DNA of 64,000 nucleotides, taken from Conexibacter arvalis (GTDB taxonomy: Bacteria; Actinomycetota; Thermoleophilia; Solirubrobacterales; Solirubrobacteraceae). Shown piece by piece: positions 28,956 through 36,415 of the stretch. Positions within the stretch are counted from its first letter, which is position 1. Each line of letters starts with the position of its first letter. The position numbers and the translations under genes are program-made. The stretch covers positions 168,147 through 232,146 of the forward strand of contig NZ_JACHNU010000002.1 in NCBI RefSeq assembly GCF_014199525.1, written 5' to 3'. The notes beneath the pieces are model-generated. The model was not told where the DNA came from. It searched no databases and saw only the letters and a program-made list of their open reading frames with translations.

Positions 28956-29716
28956 CCGAGCCGATGGTGCGAGCCGAGCAGGTCCACAAGCGGTTCGGCC
29001 GCCTGGCGGTGCTGAAGGGCGTCTCGCTGACGGTGATGCCGGGCGAGGTGACGTGCGTGATCGGCCCGTCGGGCTCGGGCAAGTCGACCTTCCTGCGCTG
29101 CGTCAACCACCTCGAGAAGATCGACGCCGGGCGGCTGTCGGTCGACGGCCAGCTGGTCGGCTACCGCCAGGAGGGCGACAAGCTCTACGAGCTGCGCGAG
29201 CGCGAGGTCGCGCGCAACCGGGCCGAGATCGGGATGGTCTTCCAGCACTTCAACCTGTTCGGCCACATGACGGCGCTGCAGAACGTCTGCGCGGCGCCGG
29301 TCCAGGTCCTCGGGATCGCCCGGCAGGAGGCGCGCGAGCACGGGATCGAGCTGCTGAGACGGGTCGGGCTCGAGGACAAGCGCGACGCCTACCCGTCACA
29401 GCTCTCCGGCGGTCAGCAGCAGCGGGTGGCGATCGCGCGGGCGCTCGCGATGAGACCGAAGCTGATGCTGTTCGACGAGCCGACCTCGGCGCTCGACCCC
29501 GAGCTGGTCGGCGACGTGCTCGCGGTCATGCGCGGCCTCGCCGAGAGCGGGATGACGATGATCGTCGTCACGCACGAGATGGGCTTCGCGCGCGAGGTCG
29601 CCGACACGGTCGTCTTCATGGACGGCGGCGTGATCGTCGAGGCCGGCACGCCGTCCGAGCTGCTCGCCAACCCGCGCGAGGCGCGCACGCGCGACTTCCT
29701 CGGCAAGGTGCTGTGA
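28952..29716 (+). CDS. Polar amino acid ABC transporter, ATP-binding protein
   Basis: The 254-aa ATPase powers the transporter. Walker A is GPSGSGKST, the Q-loop [11 protein letters not shown], the signature [15 protein letters not shown], Walker [13 protein letters not shown] and the H-loop VTHEMGFA. It belongs to the GlnQ/HisP group. Its ATG overlaps the permease stop, so the two are co-translated. A short insert at residues about 65-80 ([18 protein letters not shown]) is common in HisP-type proteins. Confidence 0.94.
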   Translation: MTEPMVRAEQVHKRFGRLAVLKGVSLTVMPGEVTCVIGPSGSGKSTFLRCVNHLEKIDAGRLSVDGQLVGYRQEGDKLYELREREVARNRAEIGMVFQHFNLFGHMTALQNVCAAPVQVLGIARQEAREHGIELLRRVGLEDKRDAYPSQLSGGQQQRVAIARALAMRPKLMLFDEPTSALDPELVGDVLAVMRGLAESGMTMIVVTHEMGFAREVADTVVFMDGGVIVEAGTPSELLANPREARTRDFLGKVL

Positions 29717-29726
29717 GCCCTTCCGC

Positions 29727-31337
29727 TCAGTCGCCTTCGGGGTAGAAGTTGGTGTCGTCGAGCAGCAGGCCCTCGCGGGAGGGGTCGGGTCTGCCTCTTC
29801 TCAGCTCGATCCCGATCGTCTTGACGACCACGCTGCCGTCGGCGTAGGCGAGCCGGATGCGAGCGCCGGAGAGGATCTCGTATCTGCCGTACTGGTCGGG
29901 CTGGGCGCTCCAGCCGGCGGTGAACGGCACGCCGCTGCCGCCCATGGTGCCGATCGACATGCTCGACAGCGCGAAGTTGCCGTCGGCGCGCAGCGTCAGC
30001 CACTCCGTCCAGGTCGTGCAGCCGGTGATGAGACCGCAGAAGCCGCTGAAGCCGCGATGGATCAGCTCGACGGCGTAGCGGCTGCCGGGACGCGGGACCT
30101 GGAGCTCGCGGTAGTCGTCGTGCTCGCCGACCTTCAGGTCGCCCCTTCTCCACCAGCCCTTCTCGCCGCCGACCGTCAGCGCGCCGGTGCGCGGGTGCAG
30201 GGCGTATCTGACGCAGCCGTCGCCGTCGCCGCTCGCGGTGACCCGCGTGCAGCGCGGCAGGCCGCCTCTCGGCAGGCCGCGGTACGCCCAGCCGCCCGGC
30301 AGGAAGGCGATCCCGTCGTTGTCCCAGGCGTAGTCGACGCGCGAGTTGAATCGCCAGAAGTAGCGGCCGGCGAGGTCGTCGGCCCCGCTGCCCGCCCCCG
30401 GTCTCGTCGGCCGCGGTCTCGGCTTCGGCGCCGTCTTCGTCGCGAAGCGCACCGTCAGCGTGCCGCGCGCGCTCAGCCGCGGCGCGCCGCTGGCGCGCAG
30501 CGACAGCCGCGTCGTCGCCTTCGCGCGCGCCGTCGCCTTCAGCGCGACGCGCAGGCGCAGCGCCCTGCCCGGTCCGAGCGTGCGGGCCGAGGCGCGCCGC
30601 GGTCTGATCGCGACCCCGGGCGCCGCGCCGACACGCAGCGCGACCCTCCGCGCCGGCGCCGTGCCGCGGTTGCGGACGACGACGGTCACGCGCGTCCAGC
30701 GAGCGCGCGGGAGCGGCTTGGCGCCGGTCGTCGCGGAGAGCGCCAGGCGCGCCCGTCTCGCGGGCGCTCTCGCTCTGCCGACCGGCGCCGTTCTCGCGGG
30801 CGGGTCGGGCTGGGGCTGCGGCTCGGGCGGCGGCGGCGGGGCCAGCGGGAACGGGCCGGCGACGTCGAAGACGATGCCGGGATCGCTCGCGTCGACGAGG
30901 TTCACGAGCGCGCAGTCGCGCGGGCCGAGCGCGAGCTGCGGCGCGCTCGCCGAGAAGGTCACCGTCGCCCCGTCGCGCGCGTGCGACCCGGCGCCCCCGT
31001 CGGTGCCGTCGATCCACACCCCCGGGCCGGCGAGGACCTTGCCGCCGACGGCGCCGGCCGCCGCGCACGCGCCGTCCGGCTGCGTCGTGCCGATCATCGC
31101 CGTCGCCTGCGAGTCGCTCGCCGCGGTCGGGGCCTCGGCGAGCCCGATCTGGAACGAGATCGAGCCCGCGTCGTCGTAGCTCGCGGCGACCGAGACGACG
31201 TCGCGCGCCGCGCCCGCGCCGTCGCCGGCGGGATCGCTCCCGCCGCCCTGCACCACCGCCGCCGACGCGCCCGTGACGGGCAGCGCCGCGAACGCGATTC
31301 CGGCGACGAGCGCGCCGACGACCTTCCGACCTGCCAT
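29727..31337 (-). CDS. Large exported protein of unknown function
   Basis: The 536-aa product has a signal peptide (MAGRKVVGALVAGIAFAALP, cleavage after ASA). Residues about 30-170 form a beta-rich domain beginning with a DPAGDGAGAARDVV calcium-like or adhesin-like turn. A Pro-rich linker (PPPPPEPQPQPDPP) follows, then a CARDB/DUF11-like beta domain (TRVTVVVRNRGTAPARRVAL). The C-terminal half (about 330-536) is Trp/Gly/Tyr-rich with four cysteines (YFWRFNSRVDYAWDND, GFCGLITGCTTWTEW). It probably acts at the cell surface. The function is not recognised. Confidence 0.75.
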   Translation of the reverse strand: MAGRKVVGALVAGIAFAALPVTGASAAVVQGGGSDPAGDGAGAARDVVSVAASYDDAGSISFQIGLAEAPTAASDSQATAMIGTTQPDGACAAAGAVGGKVLAGPGVWIDGTDGGAGSHARDGATVTFSASAPQLALGPRDCALVNLVDASDPGIVFDVAGPFPLAPPPPPEPQPQPDPPARTAPVGRARAPARRARLALSATTGAKPLPRARWTRVTVVVRNRGTAPARRVALRVGAAPGVAIRPRRASARTLGPGRALRLRVALKATARAKATTRLSLRASGAPRLSARGTLTVRFATKTAPKPRPRPTRPGAGSGADDLAGRYFWRFNSRVDYAWDNDGIAFLPGGWAYRGLPRGGLPRCTRVTASGDGDGCVRYALHPRTGALTVGGEKGWWRRGDLKVGEHDDYRELQVPRPGSRYAVELIHRGFSGFCGLITGCTTWTEWLTLRADGNFALSSMSIGTMGGSGVPFTAGWSAQPDQYGRYEILSGARIRLAYADGSVVVKTIGIELRRGRPDPSREGLLLDDTNFYPEGD

Positions 31338-31477
31338 GCGACCTCCTGCGATCAGCTGTTGCGGCCCGGAGGCCGGTCCCTGGATCCTGCCTTACCCTGG
31401 CGCGGAACCGCTATCACCTCGTCCACGCGCCGCCCAGCGGCGCCGTCAGGACACCGCGCGCGAGCCGGCCGTGCGCG

Positions 31478-31502
31478 TCAGCGCTGACGACTTCAGCGCT
31501 GA
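31478..31502. promoter_or_regulatory. Two TCAGCGCTGA palindromes ahead of the PadR gene
   Basis: Identical 10-bp palindromes at 31478-31487 and 31493-31502 lie 15 bp centre to centre, in the spacer between the divergent exported-protein and PadR genes. They are likely operator half-sites, perhaps autoregulatory. A -10-like TAGGAT follows at 31532-31537. Confidence 0.5.
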
Positions 31503-31591
31503 CTACTAACGCACACACCATTCCACCGCTCTAGGATGCATCGGGCCGTCATCGGGGGACGACGGCGCGAAGCGGCTCAGGAGGCAACCCG

Positions 31592-32185
31592 TTGTCGATG
31601 AAATTCGCCGTGCTCGGCCTGCTGATCGAGCGGCGCGGCTATGGCTACGACCTCGCGAACCGGCTGCAGGAGCGGCTCGGCCCCGGGTTCAGAGCGGCCT
31701 TCGGCGCCGTCTACGTCTCGCTCGACCAGCTCGCCAAGGAGCAGTTCGTCGCCGAGTCGAGACGGGTCCAGGTCGGGCGCCAGGTGAAGGTCTACTACGA
31801 AGCGACCGAGGCCGGCGTGCAGCGCTTCAGCCGCTGGATGCGCGAGTCGGTCGGCCGCGAGCCGGTGCGCGGCGAGCTCTACCTCAAGCTCGCGGTCGCG
31901 CGCGACGAGGATCTCGGCACGCTGCGCGACGAGCTGCACCGCCTCGAGCACGAGGCGCTGACCGAGCTCGAGCGCTGCGGTCAGGCGCTCGGCTCCGAGG
32001 AGGACGGCGAGGAGCTGCGGTGGGAGGAGGCTGCCCGCTGGCTCGCCGACGCCGCCGTCGTCGAGCGGCTGCAGGCCGACCTGCGCTGGCTGCGGATCGC
32101 CCTGCGCGCGCTCGAATGGGCGGCGGCGACCGGCGCGGTGCCGCGCGCCGAGCTGCGCCGCGTCGACGCGCTCGCGTCGGCGTAG
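31592..32185 (+). CDS. PadR-family transcriptional regulator
   Basis: The 197-aa protein has an N-terminal winged helix (KFAVLGLLIERRGYGYDLANR, then GAVYVSLDQLAKEQFVAESR) and a helical dimerisation region to the C-terminus. PadR proteins repress efflux or phenolic-acid genes; here the divergent neighbour encodes an exported protein. The TTG at 31592 is preferred because AGGAGG sits 7 nt before it; an ATG two codons on is the alternative. Paired palindromes upstream suggest autoregulation. Confidence 0.88.
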   Translation: MSMKFAVLGLLIERRGYGYDLANRLQERLGPGFRAAFGAVYVSLDQLAKEQFVAESRRVQVGRQVKVYYEATEAGVQRFSRWMRESVGREPVRGELYLKLAVARDEDLGTLRDELHRLEHEALTELERCGQALGSEEDGEELRWEEAARWLADAAVVERLQADLRWLRIALRALEWAAATGAVPRAELRRVDALASA

Positions 32186-32221
32186 GCGCGCGGGCGCCGG
32201 CCGGCGCGGCGCCCCGCCTCC

Positions 32222-32698
32222 TCACGCCCAGTAGCCGGCGTGCGCGACGCGCGCCTCGTCCTCGATCAGCGGCCCGCGGACCGCGACCGGCCGCGACGCG
32301 CGCGCGAAGACCTCGCGCGAGGAGAGCGCCAGCGAGGCGTGGCCGGCTCCCTGCAGCTCCATCAGCGACGCGCCGCTGAGCGCGAAGACGAGCGTCCCGA
32401 TCCCGACCCACACCATCGCCGCCGAGCACATCGCGCAGTTCTCGCAGCTCGTGTACATCGTCGTCAGCCGCGCCACCTCCGGGTCGAGGTGGCGGCCGGC
32501 CCAGACGGCCAGCTTCAGCTCCGGGTGGGCGCTCACGTCGCGGTCGGTGACGACCGTGTTGCGCGCCTCCGCCAGCAATACCCCGCCGGCCCCCACCAGC
32601 ACCGAGCCGAACGGCTCGTCGCCGGCGGCGCGCGCCTGCTCGCTGAGCGCGATCGCCTGCCGCAGCCAGCGCAGGTCGCTTCTCCTCACCCCGTCCAT
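32222..32698 (-). CDS. Nucleoside deaminase (cytidine/deoxycytidylate deaminase family)
   Basis: The 158-aa zinc hydrolase deaminates a base or nucleoside. The zinc site is His58 and Glu60 in AHPEL (usually HAE) with Cys88 and Cys91 in CENCAMC. It most resembles guanine or tRNA-adenosine deaminase-like members, but the substrate is uncertain. The start gives MDGVRRSDLRWL. It ends 36 nt from the convergent PadR gene. Confidence 0.87.
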   Translation of the reverse strand: MDGVRRSDLRWLRQAIALSEQARAAGDEPFGSVLVGAGGVLLAEARNTVVTDRDVSAHPELKLAVWAGRHLDPEVARLTTMYTSCENCAMCSAAMVWVGIGTLVFALSGASLMELQGAGHASLALSSREVFARASRPVAVRGPLIEDEARVAHAGYWA

Positions 32699-32713
32699 CG
32701 GCGTGGAGCGCGT

Positions 32714-33760
32714 CTACCCGTCGCCGTCGGCCGGCGAACCGCCGCGGCGCGGGCCGGCCTCGCTCGGACCGTGGCGCCGCTCGGCCAGCCAGGCGGCGAT
32801 CACGGCCTGCGCGGCCGCAGACAGCAGCCGGTCGTCGAGCATCGGCACGTTCGGCAGCTCGCCGGCGTGGAGCGCCTCGTCGAGCCAGAGGGCCGCCAGC
32901 GCGAGCGCGACCGAGCGCACGAGCGTCAGCGTCCCCGCCTCGTCGAAGCGGCTGGCGTCGCGGGCCAGCTCGCCGACGGTCGCCTTCTCGGCCGCCAGGT
33001 CCTGGACGGCCCGCCACCGCTCGGCGTGGTCGTCGCGGTGCTCGTAGGCGTCGTGGGCGAAGACGAGCGCGGCCGCGACCTCCAGCCACAGCGCCCGCAG
33101 CCACGGGACCTCCTCGGGTCCGCGGGGGTGCAGCAGGATCTGCTCGATCTGCCAGGTCGCCTGCTCGACGTGCGCGAGCGTCGCGCCGGGCTGCTCGTAG
33201 ACGCCGTGGCCGACCTCCGCGCCGCGCCGCTGCAGCAGTCGCTGCGCCTCGTGCAGCAGCGGCTCGATCTGCGCCCGCGACGCGATCCCCTCCTCGACGG
33301 TCGTCGAGCCGGCGAGCTGGTGGACGGCGACCAGCTCGGCGACGGCGATCGCGACCGTGTCGGCGCCGATCACGGCGTCGGGGCCGAGCGCCGCGCCGAA
33401 CATCGCCACGCGCGCGTCGAGCTCCGCCGGCCGCGGGCGGGGGCTGGCCGTGCCGGCGTGGCGACCGCGCTCCCACCGCCGCAGCGGCCGCTCCAGCTTG
33501 CGCAGCCAGGCGTAGGTGCGCAGGTCCATCTCCTCGCGCGCGGCGGTCGACGCGCGCGCGAGCGTCAGCAGCCGCGCGATCAGCTCGATCCGCTGCCGGT
33601 CGCTGCCGTTGAAGGTGACGTCGACGACGTCGCCGAGGTAGGCGTCCAGTCTCGGGCCGGACAGCTCCACCGGCGGCGAGGCGGCGCGCTCCATCGCCTC
33701 GGCGACGGCGCGCAGCAGCGCCTCGATCGCCTCGTCGGTCTGTGTCAGGTCTGCGGCCAC
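32714..33760 (-). CDS. Hypothetical helical protein
   Basis: The 348-aa product is almost all helical with no membrane span: several long amphipathic stretches (AIEALLRAVAEAMERAA, LRTYAWLRKLERPLRRWERG, TWQIEQILLHPRG) and a His/Asp-rich segment AHDAYEHRDDHAERWRAV. I do not recognise a family. The GTG at 33760 is the likely start. It lies 15 nt upstream of the deaminase in the same direction, so the two are probably co-transcribed. Confidence 0.65.
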   Translation of the reverse strand: MAADLTQTDEAIEALLRAVAEAMERAASPPVELSGPRLDAYLGDVVDVTFNGSDRQRIELIARLLTLARASTAAREEMDLRTYAWLRKLERPLRRWERGRHAGTASPRPRPAELDARVAMFGAALGPDAVIGADTVAIAVAELVAVHQLAGSTTVEEGIASRAQIEPLLHEAQRLLQRRGAEVGHGVYEQPGATLAHVEQATWQIEQILLHPRGPEEVPWLRALWLEVAAALVFAHDAYEHRDDHAERWRAVQDLAAEKATVGELARDASRFDEAGTLTLVRSVALALAALWLDEALHAGELPNVPMLDDRLLSAAAQAVIAAWLAERRHGPSEAGPRRGGSPADGDG

Positions 33761-33856
33761 GTCCGGTCTGCTCCGGCGGATTCCCCGCGACGCCCGCTCC
33801 CGCGAGCGCGCGTCACGCTCATCATGACCGGCCTGCCGGCCGTTCGCGTGTCGCGC

Positions 33857-34978
33857 TCAGCCGGAGGCGAACAGCTCGTCGCGCCCACGCGCCAAGTGGC
33901 GCCGCAGCGAGAGGAAGGCGACCGCGCCGCCGAGCAGCGGCAGCCAGAAGAGGATCACGCGGTAGGTGAGGACGGCGGCGGCGGTCACGGCGGCCGGAGC
34001 GCCGAAGACGACGAGCGTGCCGATCAGCCCGCCGTCGATCCCGCCGATCCCGCCGGGGATCGGCAGCAGGCCGCCGAGCTGGCCGATCAGGTAGCCGAGC
34101 AGGATCACCGCCGGGTCGACGTCGGCGCCGAAGGCGTGGAAGGCCGCCCACAGCACCGCGTTGTCGAACAGCCAGTAGCCGATCGCGCCGGCGATCACGT
34201 ACAGGTCACCCGAGCGGACGATCTCGATCGCCTCCCGCGTGCCGACGATCACGCTGCGGCGGGCCGCGACGACGCCGCGACGGAGCCTGCCCGCGCCCGC
34301 CGGCGGCGGCGCGCCCTCGCCGAGCCGCGGCAGCAGCACGATCGCGGCGATCACCAGCAGCGACAGGCCCGCCGGCAGCAGCGTCAGCCACGGCGACAGC
34401 TCCGGCCCCCAGAGGCCGAGCGCGACGACGACCCCGAGCACGGCGACCGCGACGAAGTTGACCGAGCTCTTGATCAGGAAGAAGGCGACCGAGCGGCGCG
34501 CGACGCGCGCGGGCGCCATCCCGTCCTGGATCAGCGCCCAGGCGCCCAGCGCCAGGCCGGCCGCGCCGCTGGCGGGCACGATCGAGCCCATCCCCAGCTC
34601 CGACCAGCCGATCCGCGACGCGTGGCGCCACGACATGCGGCGGCAGAAGACCGGCCGGAACATCAGCACGTAGGAGAGGCAGGAGAGCAGCTCGAGCACG
34701 ACCGCGACCGCGATCCACCACGGGTTGGCCGCGCCGAGGTGGCGGCGCACCTCCCCCAGGCCCGGCGCGAGCAGCGCGACGAGCACCAGCACGAGCAGCA
34801 GGATCCCGACCTGGAGCGTGCGCCGCAGCAGCGTGCGGGGTTCGAAGGCGGCCGGCAGCGCTCGGCGCTCGGCGGTCGCGGCGCCGGCGCGGCCCAGCCC
34901 GCCGCCGGCGGGACCGGAGGCGCCCGCGGTCGAGGCGGCGACCTCGTGCGGGGGCGGCGGAGGCGGTGGCGGGCTCAC
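33857..34978 (-). CDS. Lysylphosphatidylglycerol synthase TM-domain (UPF0104/flippase-like) protein
   Basis: The 373-aa integral membrane protein has a Pro-rich N-terminus (SPPPPPPPPHE) followed by about eight hydrophobic helices. Family motifs include the SELGMGSIVPASGAAGLALG loop and the late GGLLPIPGGIGGIDGG motif. Members flip or transport lipids or glycolipids. The GTG at 34978 is chosen; a TTG at 35005 would add nine residues but lies in an operator-like palindrome. It probably acts in envelope lipid handling. Confidence 0.85.
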   Translation of the reverse strand: MSPPPPPPPPHEVAASTAGASGPAGGGLGRAGAATAERRALPAAFEPRTLLRRTLQVGILLLVLVLVALLAPGLGEVRRHLGAANPWWIAVAVVLELLSCLSYVLMFRPVFCRRMSWRHASRIGWSELGMGSIVPASGAAGLALGAWALIQDGMAPARVARRSVAFFLIKSSVNFVAVAVLGVVVALGLWGPELSPWLTLLPAGLSLLVIAAIVLLPRLGEGAPPPAGAGRLRRGVVAARRSVIVGTREAIEIVRSGDLYVIAGAIGYWLFDNAVLWAAFHAFGADVDPAVILLGYLIGQLGGLLPIPGGIGGIDGGLIGTLVVFGAPAAVTAAAVLTYRVILFWLPLLGGAVAFLSLRRHLARGRDELFASG

Positions 34979-34989
34979 GACCTTGATTG

Positions 34990-35005
34990 TTGCATGAGCA
35001 TGCAA
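34990..35005. promoter_or_regulatory. TTGCATG-AG-CATGCAA palindrome
   Basis: Seven-base perfect arms with a 2-base centre lie 12 nt before the GTG of the flippase-like gene, in a locally AT-richer patch. It is a likely operator overlapping that promoter. Confidence 0.45.
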
Positions 35006-35151
35006 ATCGCTTGGCAGCGCGTCGCTCGGCCGGCGGCGCGCCCTCCCGCGTCGGCTTACCCGCCGCCGTCGACGGCCGCAACCAGCCCGGCTCGCTCAGG
35101 GTCCCGCTCGGACGTCTTTCGGCGGCCCCGCAGTTGCCCGCCGCTCGCGCC

Positions 35152-35182
35152 TTGACTTCAACCGCGCTTGAACTCGTAGGGT
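35152..35182 (+). promoter_or_regulatory. MerR-type promoter: TTGACT-N19-TAGGGT with a TTCAA-N6-TTGAA dyad
   Basis: The -35 TTGACT (35152-35157) and -10 TAGGGT (35177-35182) are separated by 19 bp instead of 17, and a dyad TTCAA/TTGAA (35157-35172) fills the spacer. Overlong spacers with a central dyad are the hallmark of MerR-family activated promoters. It drives the oxidoreductase gene; no MerR gene is adjacent. Confidence 0.7.
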
Positions 35183-35219
35183 GGCCCGCGCGATGACCTC
35201 GAACCGATCTGGAGTGTCC

Positions 35220-36206
35220 ATGCACGCGATCCGGCTGCACGCCTTCGGCCCGCCCGAGAACCTCGTCTACGAGCCGCTCGCCCTCCCCGAGCCCGGCCCC
35301 GACGAGGCCCGCATCGCGGTCTCCGCGGCGGGGGTCCACCTGCTCGACGCGAAGCTGCGCGCCGGCGACGACGGGCCGCCCGGCTCGCGGCTGGAGCTGC
35401 CGCACACGCCCGGCCGCGAGGTCGCCGGCGTCGTCGACGCGATCGGCGCCGGCGTCGACGGCGGCTGGCTCGGCAGCCGGGTCGTCGCCCACCTCGGCGT
35501 CGCGCCCCGGCACGGCGGCTACGCCGAGCGGACGATCGCGCCGGCCGCGGCGCTGCACCGCCTGCCCGGCCACGTCGCCGACGACGCCGCCGTCGCGATG
35601 ATCGGCACCGGCCGCACGACGATGGGGATCCTCGAGGTCGCCGAGCTGCGCGGCACCGACGTCGTGATCGTCACCGCCGCGGCCGGCGGGATCGGGTCGC
35701 TGCTGGTGCAGGCCGCGCGCAACGTCGACGCGTGCGTCGTCGGCCTCGCGGGCGGCGAGGAGAAGGTCGCCCGCGTGCAGGCGCTCGGCGCCGACGTGGC
35801 GGTCGACTACACGCGGCCCGACTGGGCCCGGCGCGTGCACGACGCGCTCGGCGGCTACGAGCCGACGGTCGCCTTCGACAGCGTCGGCGGGACGCTCGGG
35901 CGAGAGCTGCTGGGGCTGCTCGGCCTCGGCGGGCGGCTGATCCTGATCGGCTGGTCGTCGGGCTCGCCGACCGAGATCACGACCGACGACCTCTACGCCG
36001 GCGGCCTCACCGTCAGCGCCGCGCTCGGCCCGCGGATCATGCGCCGTCCCGGCGGGGTCCGGGGATTGGAGGAGGCAGCGCTCGGCGCGCTGGAGCGCGG
36101 CGAGCTGACGCCGGCGATCGACCGCTTCCCGCTCGCCGAAGCAGCCGCCGCCCACGCCGCCCTGGAGGGACGCCGGACGACCGGGAAGGTCGTGTTGGTG
36201 ACGTGA
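35220..36206 (+). CDS. Zinc-less NADPH:quinone oxidoreductase-like protein
   Basis: The 328-aa medium-chain dehydrogenase/reductase has no zinc-ligand cysteines, as in quinone oxidoreductases. GroES-like N-terminal text LHAFGPPENLVYEPL and TPGREVAGVVDAIG is followed by the Rossmann motif TAAAGGIGSLLVQAA. It probably reduces quinones or other electrophiles with NADPH. The ATG at 35220 has GGAG 5 nt before it; an upstream ATG at 35193 is possible. The MerR-type promoter suggests induction by an electrophile or redox stress. Confidence 0.87.
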   Translation: MHAIRLHAFGPPENLVYEPLALPEPGPDEARIAVSAAGVHLLDAKLRAGDDGPPGSRLELPHTPGREVAGVVDAIGAGVDGGWLGSRVVAHLGVAPRHGGYAERTIAPAAALHRLPGHVADDAAVAMIGTGRTTMGILEVAELRGTDVVIVTAAAGGIGSLLVQAARNVDACVVGLAGGEEKVARVQALGADVAVDYTRPDWARRVHDALGGYEPTVAFDSVGGTLGRELLGLLGLGGRLILIGWSSGSPTEITTDDLYAGGLTVSAALGPRIMRRPGGVRGLEEAALGALERGELTPAIDRFPLAEAAAAHAALEGRRTTGKVVLVT

Positions 36207-36366
36207 ACGGGCGGGGGCGGGGGCGCGGCGCGCGCGGCGCGGGCGCGAGCGCGGGCGCGGCGCGGCGCGGGCGCGAGCGCGGGCGCGGCGCGGGCGCGGC
36301 GCGGGCGCGGGCGCGGCGCCGGCGCGGGCGCGGCGCCGGCGCGGGCGCGGCGCGGCGCCCCTACCC
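36207..36366. repeat. GGGCGCGGCGCG low-complexity spacer
   Basis: About 150 nt of G/C-only degenerate repeats (GGGCGCGGCGCGGGCGCGAG type) lie between two convergent genes. No coding frame is supported. Confidence 0.7.
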
Positions 36367-36415
36367 GCGCATTGGCGTTCTGCACGTCTTAGACACGTGC
36401 AGAAAGCCAATGCTC
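36367..36415. repeat. 49-nt palindrome (copy 6, GCATTGGC type) overlapping the cydC stop
   Basis: The outer GCATTGGC/GCCAATGC and inner TTCTGCACGT/ACGTGCAGAA arms are perfect. The TAA stop of cydC (36391-36389) lies in its centre, so the last eight codons of cydC are made of palindrome sequence. Position between convergent genes fits a terminator. Confidence 0.82.
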
